Shown: positions 1 to 20,437, counted from the stretch's first letter. The stretch is DNA of 64,000 nt from Cylicocyclus nassatus (GCA_958299035.1 CATQJL010000112.1:59069823-59133822); one strand, 5' to 3'. Notes: generated by a model not told the origin, from the letters alone. Made by a program: numbers and translations.

Positions 1-144
1 TGCTCAGACGTTTAAGCGCAGCCTTGGACTCACCATATTGGAACACTGATAGAAAAACTTGAAATAGCGTTCTGCCAAGCCACCGCCGTTTATACTCGCT
101 TCGGCTAAATTTGCATGATTAATTCATTACAAATCTCTTTGCAG

Positions 145-8484
<8,340 letters not shown>

Positions 8485-9070
8485 TTTCTTTTGAGGGCTT
8501 TGATAGAGCACGTATTAGCTTTTTACAATATTTGACGGTTACAAGATCGATACGGCTATGTATCTATATTATACAAGCGTTTATGGAAGATTGACTTGTA
8601 AAGTTCATCATATTGCCTAGTCATGTTACTGGTCTGTGTATGACATTTCTCCCAGTTCTTGAGCTTATTACTTTACCATTTATTTTCATTGTCATTACAT
8701 AGATTTTTATGTCTGTTGAGTTATTGGTTGCATGCTTCTGTGGGGCTTGAAGTTTGGAATCTTAGAAGGCAGAATATGGTAGCTTGTATCATAACATCTG
8801 AAGGGAGCGCCAGGCAAACATGAGCTGCCACTGGTCAGTGGTTTTCAGGCCGTCGGATGTATGTCCGAAGGCCCGCGTTTCGACGGTGGTTATTGCCAAA
8901 AGAGATTCGTTCTCTACGAAAGCAATCCAGAATCGGAAAGTTTCGCTTGTCTTATCAGAAAATGTAGTGAAGCGTTACGAGTTGGAATGCAGAAGTAGCA
9001 AATTCGAATTTTTTCTTGCTTCTTCTATTTGATGACAATCGCTCAATAATGCCTTTCCACAGGGCTGCTA
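8485..9070. other. Gene-free stretch downstream of the phospholipase
   Basis: The phospholipase stop codon is at 8482-8484 and no AATAAA follows closely. A 70-residue frame at 8820-9032 has no recognisable motif, splice context or codon signal. I see no feature here. Confidence 0.5.
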
Positions 9071-9466
9071 AAGGCAGTGGCTCGGGAATATTCAACTGCG
9101 CACTTTTTGTTCCTCCTTGGCCTTCTGGATGGTTTAGAGCAGAGCTGTGCTTGAAAAGTCGAAAAAGTGCTATTTATGGCGTCCTCTGGCCTTGGAGATT
9201 TGCTGAGGAGGCCAGAGCGGATATTCCCGCAGCCGAGTACGATTGGCCGCCTGGACCATCACCAACTGCCGCCACAATAAGTGGTGTTACAGTCTCCTGC
9301 AGCCATCTTGGCGGGATTCTCCGCTCCAGCCCTCTCAGCAATCTCCAAGGCCGGAAAACGCCATAAAAACCCCTTTTGTTTTTCAAGCACAGCTCTGGTC
9401 TAAACGCATGCAGAAGGCCAAGGAGGAACAAAAGCGCGCAGTTGCTATTTTCCCGAGCCACTGCCT
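9071..9466. mobile_element. Foldback element, family 'AAGGCAGTG', copy 1
   Basis: The ends are AAGGCAGTGGCTCGG and CCGAGCCACTGCCTT. The arms extend about 180 bp with good complementarity (for example TTCCTCCTTGGCCTTCTG against AGAAGGCCAAGGAGGAA) around a centre near 9260. Related copies lie at 14233-14322 and 57549-57962. It has no coding capacity. Confidence 0.75.
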
Positions 9467-10377
9467 TCGAAGCATAGATGCGATAGGGGGAGTGATGGAT
9501 CTTACTCCCTTCACTTTGAGGCCAAACTCCGGATGACTCCCTTCACCTGGGCTGAGCTTGGTATTGTACTCTGAGAATATAAAATAAAAATCGTTATCAA
9601 AAGGTTTTGCAGACTAAGTATCTCAAACAACAAGTGCACTCATATTACAAAAGAAACGGTATTTATGTTTATTCATATTATTCATTTATAGAAAAAAAGC
9701 ATCTACACAAGCACAAACTCTTTCCGAGCATTCATAATTACGTCCCTGAGCGTTACAGTTCCATGAAAATTAATCAATCTTATTTTAGTAATATAATCAA
9801 CACTTCTTTGTTCAAAGCTACAACTCTTTTGGGTATATTGCGACGGTAAGTGAGGAGACAAAAACAGTTGATTTTTGAAGTACATAAAATTCCTCATATC
9901 TCGCGACACAGAAGACCTAGAAAAAAGTCGACGGTCAATTTCGATTCTCCATGATCTCAGCTTTCGAATGGTATACAGCATGTTAGGGCTTCTTTGCTTC
10001 CCGGCTGTAAAAAGCACTTGCTCCGGCGACCCATAAAAGCTAACACATTGTAAGAGCGAGGTGGAGCAAGCTAATAATAAAAAATGTGATGTGAATTGAC
10101 ATCGTTATCAGCACTGACGGGAACAGAGCGAACGGGTCTATTTGAGCGCGCTTATCGTTGTTATATGTTTAGTTTTTTTTAGTAAAAAATGCGCTTTTGA
10201 TTGACAGTTGTGCCATCATTATCAGCACATACTCAAAAAACTATAGGAGATTGGTGAATTTCCACACCTTCACACAAAAATCCGCCCATTTCTGGAATCT
10301 ACAATATAATCTGTAAACCTAGTGCTGAAGAAGGTCACTTTCGTGAAAACGCTCTAGACTCACTTCATTGTAGAGAA
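9467..10377. other. No supported gene
   Basis: A 104-residue minus-strand frame (9703-10017) is preceded by a plausible splice acceptor and contains basic sequence, but it shows no recognisable domain. Near 9473 is a short segment (GCATAGATGCGATAGGGGGA) that recurs inverted near 19412. Otherwise I see nothing. Confidence 0.4.
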
Positions 10378-10380
10378 TGG

Positions 10381-11209
10381 TTGGTTTCAATGGATCAAAA
10401 ACTTCAAGGCATTCAGAAGAACAACATGTTATTAAAATATCCTTCAATGTTTTGGAAAGGTTGGCAGTTTGAAGAAGGAACCGCAGGCAGAATACTTTAC
10501 AAAATCGCAGATGACTCGCATGTGTTCAAGTTCAACAGCGAGGTAGAAGGAGAATCTTACACCGACGAAAATGTTGTAAACATTGATACAGAGTTGACAA
10601 TTGAGCGAAACTCTCTATTTCGTACATCAGAAATCCAAGCAGATTGTCTAGTTTCAAGGAGGAAATGTCCAAGAAGTCCATTGCTGATCTTCAGATTGCT
10701 GAAGATTTCAAGGCTGCTAAATTCACGAACATGGATATGAACAAAAGGAAGGTGTTAGTACAAAGCATAGCTACTGCTCTTAGATCTCGACTGGAGTACG
10801 AACTTAACTCTGTGCTTTATGCTGCTGGAAGTATCTCGCCTTGTGACATTATGACCTATGATATTGAAAAAAAAAACCAACGCGCAGCATATTATCTACT
10901 TTTTTCGGCTATTCCGCAGATGCTGTTGAAGAAGAAGTTGAGCAGCTTTCTTGTCAGCTAATAAGACGTATGCCAGAGGAGGTGAAGCCAGTGTTCGACA
11001 AGGCCCAAAAAAGTATGCAATATTTCCTTCCCGTGTTGCGAAAGCATATGCGATCTGGCTTTCTCCCCATTATTTACCGCAAAAATCTGATGGACTTACT
11101 AGCAAAGCTAGTTCCCATTCCGACTAGCACGGCAGAGGTGGAGAGGGGATTTTCTAACTACTCTGTTATCAGAACGCAACGCAGAACTCTACAACGGTGG
11201 AGCATCTAA
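10381..11209 (+). pseudogene. Broken hAT-superfamily transposase (C-terminal part)
   Basis: Three frames chain into one protein after two single-base frame changes, near 10640 and near 10900 (beside an A-run at 10865-10874). The last segment holds the hAT C-terminal dimerisation signature as STAEVERGFSNYSVIRTQRR, with a preceding LPVLRKH...IIYRKNLMDLLAKLVPIP stretch. The frame changes and the absence of an N-terminal zinc finger or the first catalytic acidic residue mark it as a relic. It sits 160 bp before a TIR beginning TGGCCGTATTCATC, but outside that element, so a functional link is only a guess. Confidence 0.72.
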
Positions 11210-12185
11210 GCAATTAGTTAAGATTTGCCAACCTTCTACTAAACATATTGTTATCTAAAGACTTCATTGAAAGGATTGCTATAAGTGGTCCAGACAGGCT
11301 CAATCGTATGACTTTTTGAAATATCCTAAAAAATGGTATGAGTAAAGTGGTCGTCTACCTGCTGACTTCCTGTGGCCGTATTCATCAACGAACCTTGAAT
11401 TTAAAATCTACCTTGAGAGCATCCCTCAAGGTAGAATTTAATCTCAAGGTAACTTTGCTATTCACAAATCTACCTTAAGGTTAAAATCTACCTAGTGGTC
11501 AGCTGAATACTCATTGACTCTTATTCAGGATATTCCATGACGTATTAGCGGTGCATGAAGTTTTTCGCTGTTAGTGTCCCTTTTAATTGCCAAATGAGTA
11601 CAGACTTACATACTATAGGTCCAGTTGCCGTGTTTTAGCAGGAAAGCATTGTAAGACACCCGTCATATCGATGAAAAGCTCCCAGGAGGGCCGAAAAGCG
11701 CCTGAGCACCAGAATGCTTCTTTCACAAGCTCGATTTTTGGCGCTGAAGCGTTAGTTTGGAAACATGTTGATACTAGAACAACTAAGCGTTCATTCACAA
11801 TCATCATGACACATATTCAGACCACACTCAGTGTTGGAAAGCTTCACCATAGAACTGTTCTGGCTTTCTAAACTTTCACCACGCTATGTGCATGTATATT
11901 TTCGTTTTTGAGTTGATAGGCTTTCGACCGTTAAGAGAGTAGCTACCTGTAAAAATCACTTTGATGCATAGTTCATAATCGTTGCTCGCACTTGATAACT
12001 TTGCGAATCAACAGCGCTGAGATAACCCAGAAATTAGTTGAACTCTGGCTTGATGTCATCATCATAGTTCCTAACTAACATTTTCAAAAGATAACGAGTT
12101 CCTCTTCCGCATTCACAATTAGCTGTAGCGTTGAAGGCAGCGTCCAGGCAGATCTGGACCTATGCGGATTTTATGTAGAAAGTAC

Positions 12186-12432
12186 TTTTGGGGCCCTAAC
12201 TAAGGCACCGCCCAAGCGGCAGCGCAGCTAGTGCTCGAATGGCTGAGATATTCCCTTAGAAAGTGGGCCCCGCGATCGTGTTCGCATGGATTTAGGGCAT
12301 TTTCGCGCCAGAATCCACGCTTTGCGCCATGACCATGCGAAATACGATTGCGGGGACCAGCTTCGAGGGAAATTCTCAGCCGTTAGAGCACAGAGCTGCC
12401 GGTTGGGCAGTGGCTTAGTTAGGGCCCCAAAA
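12186..12432. mobile_element. Foldback inserted in L1
   Basis: The ends TTTTGGGGCCCTAACTAAG and CTTAGTTAGGGCCCCAAAA form inverted repeats about 30 bp long, followed by imperfect palindromy (GCGCCAGAATCCACGC, GCGGCAGC and so on). The segment is absent from the corresponding position of L2. Confidence 0.75.
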
Positions 12433-13015
12433 TTACTATCCACGTGAGATCCCCATGTGTCGACTTGCTTGGACGCTGCCTTTGAATGGTGCTTCTAAAA
12501 AGGTTTGCTAAAAGTGGCGTTCCAGTGCTTTTGGGCGCTTTTTGAGAGGTTTTGGGCGCGCTTTTGTGCGGAGTATAAAAGGCCCCCATATAGGGAATCA
12601 TTTCCATGACTGAGCGTTTCAATTGAGTTTTATTAGATACATACGCTTTATGACTATCAGATTTAAGTATAGTTAAATTTGAGCTGCACCGTATGACCCT
12701 CGTATAAGCCGATTCTGCCAACGATCGACATTTATGTGCCTTTGCGCGCAAAAGATCTTGCACTCAACCGTCTCATGGAACTAACGATTTGAATGAACTT
12801 GCCACTGAAACTGCACTATAGTATCTGTATGTGGTGTTTGTAGTCATTATTTGGACAAACAAAATTTTTACTCGCATCAGCTGCAAAACAATCCTCCTGA
12901 CCCAGAATTCAAAATGTGACGAAAAATTATTTTAAACTATACACTTCTTCTGCGCCACTTGCGACAATGAAATTTAGAAGCAAGCCACTTTTAGTAGCTA
13001 TTAGATTGTTCGGAG

Positions 13016-13915
13016 ATTAATGTCGTTTTGAATTTGAAACGAAAAAGTTATACACTTCTCATTTTTAGATGGTTGCATATTACTATTCGATAGAGCGAAG
13101 CAAGCTTTATAAGATGGCAATTTTGGCTTTGCACCGGCTTTGGTCCACCTCGAATCTCAAGCCAGAAACTAAAAGATTCAATTGCCTGAAAAATTAAGAA
13201 AAATTCTCAGTCCATAAGAAACCTAGAAAAATTCTAACTTGCTCACATAAACAGCATTCGAGGAAGACATCTATATACGCCATTGCCGTATTTTTTTCTC
13301 GGTTAGAAATTGAAAAACGAAGTTTTTCATACTTTTGCCAAAGTGATGCTGTGCTGTACACACATATGTGATTTTATACTACCAACATGTGGAAGTACAA
13401 ACATAAATTCTCAGCTCTCTACAAGCTCTGGTTTTCGAACAATTCAGATTTTAGTATAGATCACCCAACTAAGGAAAGCTATATTCGCTACTTCTCGAAA
13501 ACTGAAGCTTGTAAAGAGCTGAGAACTTATGTTTATACTTATACAAGCTTGCAGTGTACAACTGCTTATGTGGAGACAGCACAGCATCACTTTGGCAAAA
13601 GAAGATTTGCGCTTTTTTTGATTTCTGTCAGATGAAAAACTACGGCATTAACCTAGATAAATGTCTTTTGTGAACAGTGTTTACCCGAGCAAGTTAGAAT
13701 TTTTGTAGGATTTTTATGGACTATGTTACGAATTTTCTCGATTTTTAGGGCAGTTGAATCTCTTTAGTTTTTGGCTTGGAACTTGAGGTGGATCAAAGCT
13801 GGTGCAAAAGCAAGATTGTCATCTTCTAGAAGCTTGGTTATATCGAATGGTACTTTGAAATTGAAATTGAGAAGTGCATGACTTATTGCGGTTTAATTCC
13901 GAGACGGACATTAGT
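13016..13915. mobile_element. Foldback about 0.9 kb inserted in L1
   Basis: Arms pair from TTAATGTCGTTTTGAATTTG at the left to the complement ending GACATTAG at the right. The inner module TACTATTCGATAGAGCGAAG is related to one inside the mariner-like element at 62494-63440, and a fragment occurs near 50305. L2 lacks the segment. The 82-residue frame at 13387-13635 is a by-product of one arm. Confidence 0.7.
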
Positions 13916-14232
13916 TTTTTTAAAGAAGACAACTCAACACTTTTCAAGATACAGTTTTCCTCTGTGGAAGCTGCCTAAGATTCTCAAGAGATTACTGAGG
14001 AAAAGGGTGTGATTTGCAAAATTTATCTCCCAAAGTTTTAAGAAGCCGTCTCTGCTGAACGGAAAGCACTGGCGTGAGACACTTTCCTGTGCTAGTTTAC
14101 CGTCTGGGGAAGATTCTGCTTGATGCTTCAAGAAATATATCATCAGCGCATTATCTAGGAGGAAAGGTGTGCACTGGCCTGTCTTAAGTTACAAATTTTG
14201 GGTTTGCAAAAGTCTCACATGGTGTCGTTGAA

Positions 14233-14322
14233 CGCAGTGGCTCGGAAAAACCAAACATCTCAAAATTTACCCCAGATAAGCAAAAAACGAGAGGTTGAAG
14301 ATTTGCCGAGCCACTGCCTTTA
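14233..14322. mobile_element. Short AAGGCAGTG-family foldback, copy 2
   Basis: The ends are CGCAGTGGCTCGG and CCGAGCCACTGCCTTT. Only about 90 bp remain between them. It is present in L1 and absent in L2, so it inserted after the duplication. Confidence 0.7.
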
Positions 14323-14559
14323 ACAAACTTTATCTTTCGTTGGGTACCGTATCGATTCCGTTTTAGCTACGGCTAAAATTGGCGATTATTATCTACGTTC
14401 CAGCAATGATTCGCCTTCTTTAAAGCCTGAAATGGGCAAAAGCAATTTAGAAACTACCCAACCAAACATCTCCTTAAAGTCCTAAAAGCAATCTACGCTT
14501 TCAACCACAAGAAACCTGCTACACACAGAAATCACTTTTCGTTCGCCGGTGAAGTTCTG

Positions 14560-16472
14560 TGGCCGTATTTATCAACGAACCTTGAGGTTAAATCTACCTT
14601 GAGAACATGACTCAAGGTAGAATTCAACCTCAAGGTAATTTTGCTATTCACAAATCTACCTTAAGGTTAAAATCTACCTGGTGGTCAGCTGAATGCTCAC
14701 TGACGCTTATACAGAGCATGTCATGACGTATCAGCGGTGTATGAGTCCCTCGCTGTTTGTGAATCTTTTAACTGTCAAATTAGTACAAACTTACATACTA
14801 TGGGTCCAATTTCCGTGTTTTAGCAAGGAAGCATTTTAAGAGACCCGTCGTACTTCACTCAAAAGCGCCCAAAAGCGTCCAAGAGCGCGGGAAAGCGCCA
14901 GAAAGCCTAGCGCTTCCATTCGGGTGCGCAGTTCCTAGGCACTCATACTTCGCCCAGCAGCTCTTAAAGCGCTCAAAAACGCCAAAGCGCCAGAATGCTT
15001 CCTTTACAAGCGTGACTAAGTGTTGCGTTAGTTTTGGAAATATGTATACCAGACAAGTACATTCAGTCACATTTATCATGAAACATGTTCCAATTACATT
15101 TAATGTCGGCTCAAGCTTCACCATAAAAGTGTTCTTGCTTTGTAAACACAAGCCAACGCTATTTGCATGACTTTCATTTTCTAAGTTATGTAGTAGTCTT
15201 TCGACCGCTAGAAGGATAGATACCTTTACAAATTACTTTGATACATCGTTCATAATTGCTGCTTGCACTCAAAAACTTCCGAAATAACATGCTGAGAAAT
15301 TGTAAATTGATTGCATCCTGGCTTGATGTCATCATTGCGATTCTTAATCTATGTTTTTGAAAGATGACGAGTTCCTATTCCGCAATTCAAAATTAATTGT
15401 AGCGTTGGCTGGCGTTTCTAGAAATGTTTGCTAAAAGTTGCGTTCTGGCGCTTTTGGGGTCAGAGGTTTGGGCGCTTTTAAGCGCTTTGGGAGTATAACA
15501 CGTCCCTATGGGACTAGGAAATCATCTTCATAATTGAGTGTGTCAACTGAATTTCATTAGATACAAGCCTACGCTTCTTGACTATCAGAGTGTAAGTAGA
15601 TTAGAATTTGAGCTGCACGATATAAACCGCTTGACCTACAATTCAATTCTGTAGACCACCGATGTATGGTGCCTCTGCGCTCGAAAGATCTTGCTTTTAG
15701 CCCTCGCAAGAATGGAACTGACGATTTGAGTGAACATGCATTGAAACTGCTCTATATAGTTATGTGGCGTTTGTAGTCATTATTTGCGCCAGTAATTTTG
15801 CTCGCATCAGATGCAGTATCTCCTAAGCCATAAATCAAAATTCGATTAAAAAAAAACTATTTGAACCATACAACTTCTCTGCACCGCTTGCAACAAGAAA
15901 ACAAAATGCAGAAGAAAGCCACCTTAGTAGTCCTCAATATACGATTTGCCTCTGTAGAAGTCGTCAAAGCTTCGCAAGAGAATGCCGTGAGGATCTGCTT
16001 CATCAAAGTTCATCTCCTAAGGTTGAAGCCGTCTTCATTGAACGGGAAGCATAACATGAGACACTTTCTCGTCTAGTTTAGTGTTTGGGGAAGATACTGC
16101 AAGTGTGATTGAGTGATTCAAATTTCAAGAATTATACCATCATCACATTATCTAGGAGAAAAACGATGTGTTGGTATGGTATATCTTTCAAAGTACAATG
16201 TTTGGGATTGCAAAATTTGCAATCCAGTCATCTCAACAGTATCTTTATCAAACTTTATAATAGGATGAATACTGCATTGATTTAGTTCTAGCTGCGACCG
16301 AGCTTGGCGATTATCTATTTAGACTAACGTTTCGGCAATAAGGGCAAAAGCAATTTGAAAACTACCCGATCAGGCATCTCCTCAATCCTACAAGCAGAAT
16401 CCTTTTGCTTTTCTTAAATCATAAGCAGTTTGCTACACGCAGTACTCACATTTCGTTTGCGGGTAAGGTTCT
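14560..16472 (+). repeat. Left unit L2 of the tandem duplication
   Basis: A diverged second copy of L1, starting TGGCCGTATTTATCAACGAA. It contains an iterated AAAAGCGCC/AAGCGCC segment at 14860-14905 and its counterpart GGCGCTTTTGGG near 15440. No gene is recognisable; the 71-residue frame at 15861 has no counterpart frame in L1. Confidence 0.75.
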
Positions 16473-18152
16473 GGGAGATCGTTTAGCGACCGCTTGAAAC
16501 GGAATCAAATATGTTTTCACAGTAGGAGATCTGATCCAGATATAGCGCGAATTTTCGCGTAACATGGAGACATTCTTTTTTGAGAATCATCTTGAAGCTT
16601 CTAAAATAAATTCAAAAGCTTTTAAAGTTTGCAAGTGGATGTTTGAGCTCTGCGCGCTAGGCAAGTTTCACACCAAAAGCAACTCCTTGATGATCTTGCA
16701 CTCTGTGGGCACCCAATGGAGCGGATGTAGGTAATCTATCCTGCCTTCAAGAGGTTCTTTACACTAAAACGTAAAGGGCGTGCCGTTTCCGCCATACACA
16801 TAATTGCACAGTTTAGAGCTTTGTTATGTCTGACGTAAAGCTTAGAAAGACAAAGTATAATTCTTATGAATCTGTGATGATGGCCACAAGTTGCAAAGAA
16901 TTTTGAGGAAGAGCTCTCTTGAATTATAAATTATCGATGCGTACTTGTCATTGATTGGTTCGATGGTTCGCCCACCAATGATCATTAAATAACTTTCGAA
17001 AACTTGAAACACCATGAGTAGATGAGAAAAAAAGACTATATAAACAAGCAAAATCCAAGATATTAAGAGTATAATATACTAGCTGGCTTACCCGGCCCCG
17101 CCGTATGTTCCGAATAGAAAATTCCATTTCTTAACCGATCCGGACCAAATTTGGCACACATACCCTTCGGGCCCCGGCGGGTGTCACAGTCCACTTTTCG
17201 TTATCGATCGATGTCGATTTTATCGATTTTTTGCAAAATTTGAGCTAGGGGGATGGGAGTGGGCAGAGGGGTGTAATCGAGCATGCTTATTACGAATACA
17301 ATGTTAGTTTTCGAAACCGTGCATTACTTTTATCGATTTTATCGATTTTTTGCAAAATTTGAGCTAGGGGGCTGGAATTTGGCAGAGGGGTGTAATCGAG
17401 CTGCTGATCATCCCCCGTGGGGGGTGATCAGCATGCTCGATTACCCCCCTGAGCTAAATCCCAGCCCCGTAGCTCAAACTTTGCAAAAAATCGATAAAAT
17501 CGATAAAAATAATGCACGATTTTAAAAACTAATATTGTATTCGGAATCCCCATGCTCACTTACCCCCCTGTGCCGACTCCCAGCCCCGTAGCTCAAATTT
17601 TGCAAAAAATCGATAAAATCGATATCGATCGATACGAAAAGTAGCCTATGACACCCGCCGGGGCCCGAAGTGTATGTGTGCCAAGTTTGGTCCCGATCGG
17701 TTCAGAAATGGAATTTTCTATTCGGAACATACGTACACACATACAGACAGACATACAGACAGACATACAGACATACAGACAGACAGACATTCAGCTTTAT
17801 ATATAAGATTCGTGTTTGGAAAAACGATTCCGTTAGACTTGAGGAGGTTCTTAAAAAGAGTCCAACTGTTTTGTGCAAAGTCAAGGTAGATTTTAGCCCT
17901 AGCTATCCTAGGGTTAAAAATTACCTTGAATGCATAGTGGAAAGTGAAGGAGAAATGATGATGGAGGTAGATTTTAACCTTAAGGTTGATGAATACGGGT
18001 TTATATGCTTCAAGGTTCATTTCTACTTCAAGGTAGACTTAACTCACGGGAAAATTTCATTGCGATCATGTTGTGAATAAATACGGGTTATAAACTAAAA
18101 TGCTAGCTGAGGTGAACTTTAAGCTTAAGGATTCATTGATGAATACGGCCAC
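16473..18152 (+). repeat. Right unit R1 of the duplicated block
   Basis: R1 starts GAGATCGTTTAGCGACCGC and ends GATGAATACGGCCA. It aligns with R2 through ATCGATGCGTACTTG, GGTCATTAAATGAC-like sequence and GCAAAGTCAAGGTAGATTT. It is interrupted by ACTAGCTGGC repeat copy 2 at 17078-17809, which R2 lacks. Confidence 0.72.
17078..17809 (+). repeat. Dispersed repeat 'ACTAGCTGGC', copy 2
   Basis: Same head (ACTAGCTGGCTTACCCGGC) and tail (CAGACAGACATTCAGCTTTA then TATATAAGAT) as copy 1, with an enlarged internal inverted duplication around 17400-17440. It is inserted in R1 only. Confidence 0.8.
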
Positions 18153-18946
18153 TGGAAGATCGCTTACTGACCGCTTGAGAAGGAACCAAACATTAAGTTT
18201 AGAAAGTCAAACAGCATGATTCTCAGTGAAGCTTGGCTGTATTGACGGCCACAGTTACTTTTCCGAAGAAAGGAGCTCGCTTGAAGTTCAAATCATCGAT
18301 GCGTATCTGTTAGAATGGTTCGACGCTTCGCCTATTAATGGTCATTAAATGACTCTTAGAGCCTTGAAAACCTTGATAAGGAATGAGTCTAAGTAAACAA
18401 GTAAAATTTGAGCTAATTTACACTCTCTTTCAACCTGGAGTAGATGAAACATTCAAATAAAGCAGCGCGTCTGCAACGTCACAGGCTCAGCGAGACAGAT
18501 TAGATGAAAATATGCAGAATGCAAGTGGCGCGAGTCCTTGCGAATCGGACTCCCGCCAGTCTAGTTTCCGCCTAAACTGAGTTTAAGCTCACTATAGATA
18601 AGGATATGTTTGCCTATGAAAACGGTTGCGTAACAACTAAGATCCTTAGAAAAAGTTCAACTCTTATGTGCAAAGTCAAGGTAGATTTAACCCTAGCTAT
18701 CCCAGGGTTAAATTTTACGTCAAACGCGTAATAGAAAGTTGATGGTGAAATGATGATTAAGGTAATTTTTAACCTCAAGGTAGAAAAATGAATACGGGTT
18801 TATGCGAAACAAGGTTCATTTCTACCTCAAGGTAGAGTTAACCCATGAGAAAATATCAATGCGATCATGTTGTGAATACGGGTTGTAAGCCCAAATGCTA
18901 GCTGAGGTAGATTTTAACCTTGAGGGTTCGTTGATGAATACGGCCA
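18153..18946 (+). repeat. Right unit R2 of the duplicated block
   Basis: A shorter, diverged copy of R1 starting CTGGAAGATCGCTTACTGAC and ending at the outer inverted end. It contains several copies of the subterminal CTACCTCAAGG/GGTAGATTTAACCC motif. Confidence 0.7.
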
Positions 18947-18964
18947 CTGGGGCTACCAGAGGGC

Positions 18965-19225
18965 CAGGAAAAAACACAAAAGCGATTAGAAGAAGAAGAA
19001 CGTTTCAAATCCATTTTCGACTCAGAACGCTTTTTGACGCAATTCTACTTCTACTCCGATGATCTTTTGAAGGAAGAAGAAGATCTTTCAGGCAGCGAAC
19101 TTGTTGTCTCTGACGTTAGCGACAGTGATATTGTTGATGATGACGTGCAGGAATTGCAAGTTGTTCCTAACTTGTACATCTTTTGGGATAAATCTTTTTG
19201 CTTTCGTTTTTTGTTGATGCAATGA
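18965..19225 (+). CDS. Possible acidic coding fragment, unrecognised
   Basis: An open frame immediately right of the R2 end encodes a charged segment: EKTQKRLEEEERF, then FDSERFLTQFYFYSDDLL and a Ser/Asp/Glu-rich stretch (SELVVSDVSDSDIVDDD). Such composition is unusual for random AT-rich DNA and suggests a coding remnant, for example the disordered N-terminus of a transposase or a nuclear protein. There is no start context, no confirmed splice sites and no family match. The final residues (IFWDKSFCFRFLL) look intronic or random. Confidence 0.25.
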   Translation, partial: QEKTQKRLEEEERFKSIFDSERFLTQFYFYSDDLLKEEEDLSGSELVVSDVSDSDIVDDDVQELQVVPNLYIFWDKSFCFRFLLMQ

Positions 19226-19507
19226 AATAGGAGCACACATCTTCATAAAGTCAATTTTTTAATTTATTATTTTTTTTTAATTCTAAAAAAAGTTTTTTTT
19301 AATTTCTACCTAAATAAGGTACAAATTAGAGCTCTTCATGCCACGCCATACCCCCTTCACCCTAAAATGTTGGAAACAGCCGAGACCCCCTTCACCTGGG
19401 GAGAGCCCGGCTCCCCCTATCGCACCTATGCTTTGAGGGCAGCGTCCCACCAGATTGGGGGTGCCTGGCTCTGGTATCAATGTAATAGTACCCCTTAACT
19501 AAGCGAC

Positions 19508-19779
19508 GACAGAAATTTGCAGCATGAAAGGGGGTCTACGAAGTCTACAAAAGCCTTCCAAGTGGTCCGAATCTTACAGTAGGCCCGAACGCTACCCACA
19601 GATCAATTTCGAATTGGGAGGCCAGAGTACGCATAGCGCACACAATCATGAGTGCAGGGTCCCCCAACGACTCTGCGTCTCTACCTTGCATGCATCTTGT
19701 ACTCGCCCGAGCTAGGGGGGGGGGGAAGGAGGGAGATTTGTAGACTTCGTAGACCCCTTTCGCTGCAAACTTCTGCCGT
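19508..19779. mobile_element. Foldback, about 45 bp arms
   Basis: ATGAAAGGGGGTCTACGAAG near the left is mirrored by CTTCGTAGACCCCTTTCGCT at the right, extending outward through GACAGAAATTTGC and GCAAACTTCTGCCG. The centre is unrelated sequence. Non-coding. Confidence 0.7.
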
Positions 19780-19942
19780 TTGCCCCACTTACCGTATCAC
19801 TGTAACCTGCTAAATGGCCACCGCATGGAAGGTTGTGTAAACTCTATTGGACCCCCCTCCCCTTATAACCCCAGTGTACCAAGTTTCAGTTAATTCTTAA
19901 CCTTGACCTCTTCTCATAACCTTATTAGATATCATCGTATTA

Positions 19943-20299
19943 CAGTGGTGGTCCCAGGATTTCGGACCGGGGGAGGCGCGGAAAGAATTTTTTTCAAATG
20001 AAGGTGCGTGGCGTTAGCCACGCACTCCGAAAAAATTTTAGGAGTACTTCTCAAAATTTTTGCGGGTCCCCAACCCCTAAAATCTGGAAAAAGGGAGGCG
20101 TGGCCTCAGCCACGCCCCCGAAAAAAAATTTTTTATAAGGCCAATTTGAATCTTTAAAAAATTTTAAAAATTATTTTAATTATTTACAAAAATAAACAAG
20201 TCGTTTGCACATTTTTATAATCCATAAAGGTAAGTTTCAAAAATTTCGCGACCCATTCTCGGGGGGAGGCGCCCCCCCCCCCCCCTCGGACCGCCACTG
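19943..20299. mobile_element. hAT-type MITE, 357 bp, with 8 bp target duplication
   Basis: The ends CAGTGGTGGTCCCAGG and CTCGGACCGCCACTG are inverted repeats. The element is flanked on both sides by TCGTATTA (19935-19942 and 20300-20307). The inverted partner arm near 23230 carries the uninterrupted site with one copy of the octamer region. A related copy in the opposite orientation lies at about 50054-50287. The interior is AT-rich with GTGGCGTTAGCCACGC hairpins. Confidence 0.88.
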
Positions 20300-20437
20300 T
20301 CGTATTATAAAATGATGCCATATTTGTGGCGCACCGAATAACTCCATCAAGGCCCAGCAAGAGGGCGGCAAACTAAATAGATGTCGTTGCATCGGATATT
20401 AACGAGAAGACAAGTTTTCGAAATGTTGCTATATGGT

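Larger units (their letters stand above)
11373..14559 (+). repeat. Left unit L1 of the tandem duplication
   Basis: L1 aligns along its length with L2: ACTTACATACTATAGGTCCA against ACTTACATACTATGGGTCCA, TTTGTAGTCATTATTTG in both, and GGGCAAAAGCAATTT in both near the end. L1 is longer because it carries three later insertions absent from L2: foldbacks at 12186-12432, 13016-13915 and 14233-14322. Confidence 0.75.
11373..18946. mobile_element. 7.6 kb block with inverted ends and tandemly duplicated halves
   Basis: The left end reads TGGCCGTATTCATCAACGAA and the right end reads TTCGTTGATGAATACGGCCA. The left half is a diverged tandem duplication (11373-14559 and 14560-16472). The right half is a second duplication (16473-18152 and 18153-18946), with its copy of the inverted end at the right of each unit. 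Subterminal regions on both sides repeat CTACCTTGAGG/GGTTAAAATCTACC many times, as in elements with subterminal transposase-binding arrays. No intact gene is inside. No 8 bp target duplication was found at the outer ends. Confidence 0.65.

Noticed and set aside
9703..10017. 104-residue minus-strand frame as a gene
   Set aside because: Basic composition and one plausible acceptor only; no start context, partner exons or recognisable domain.
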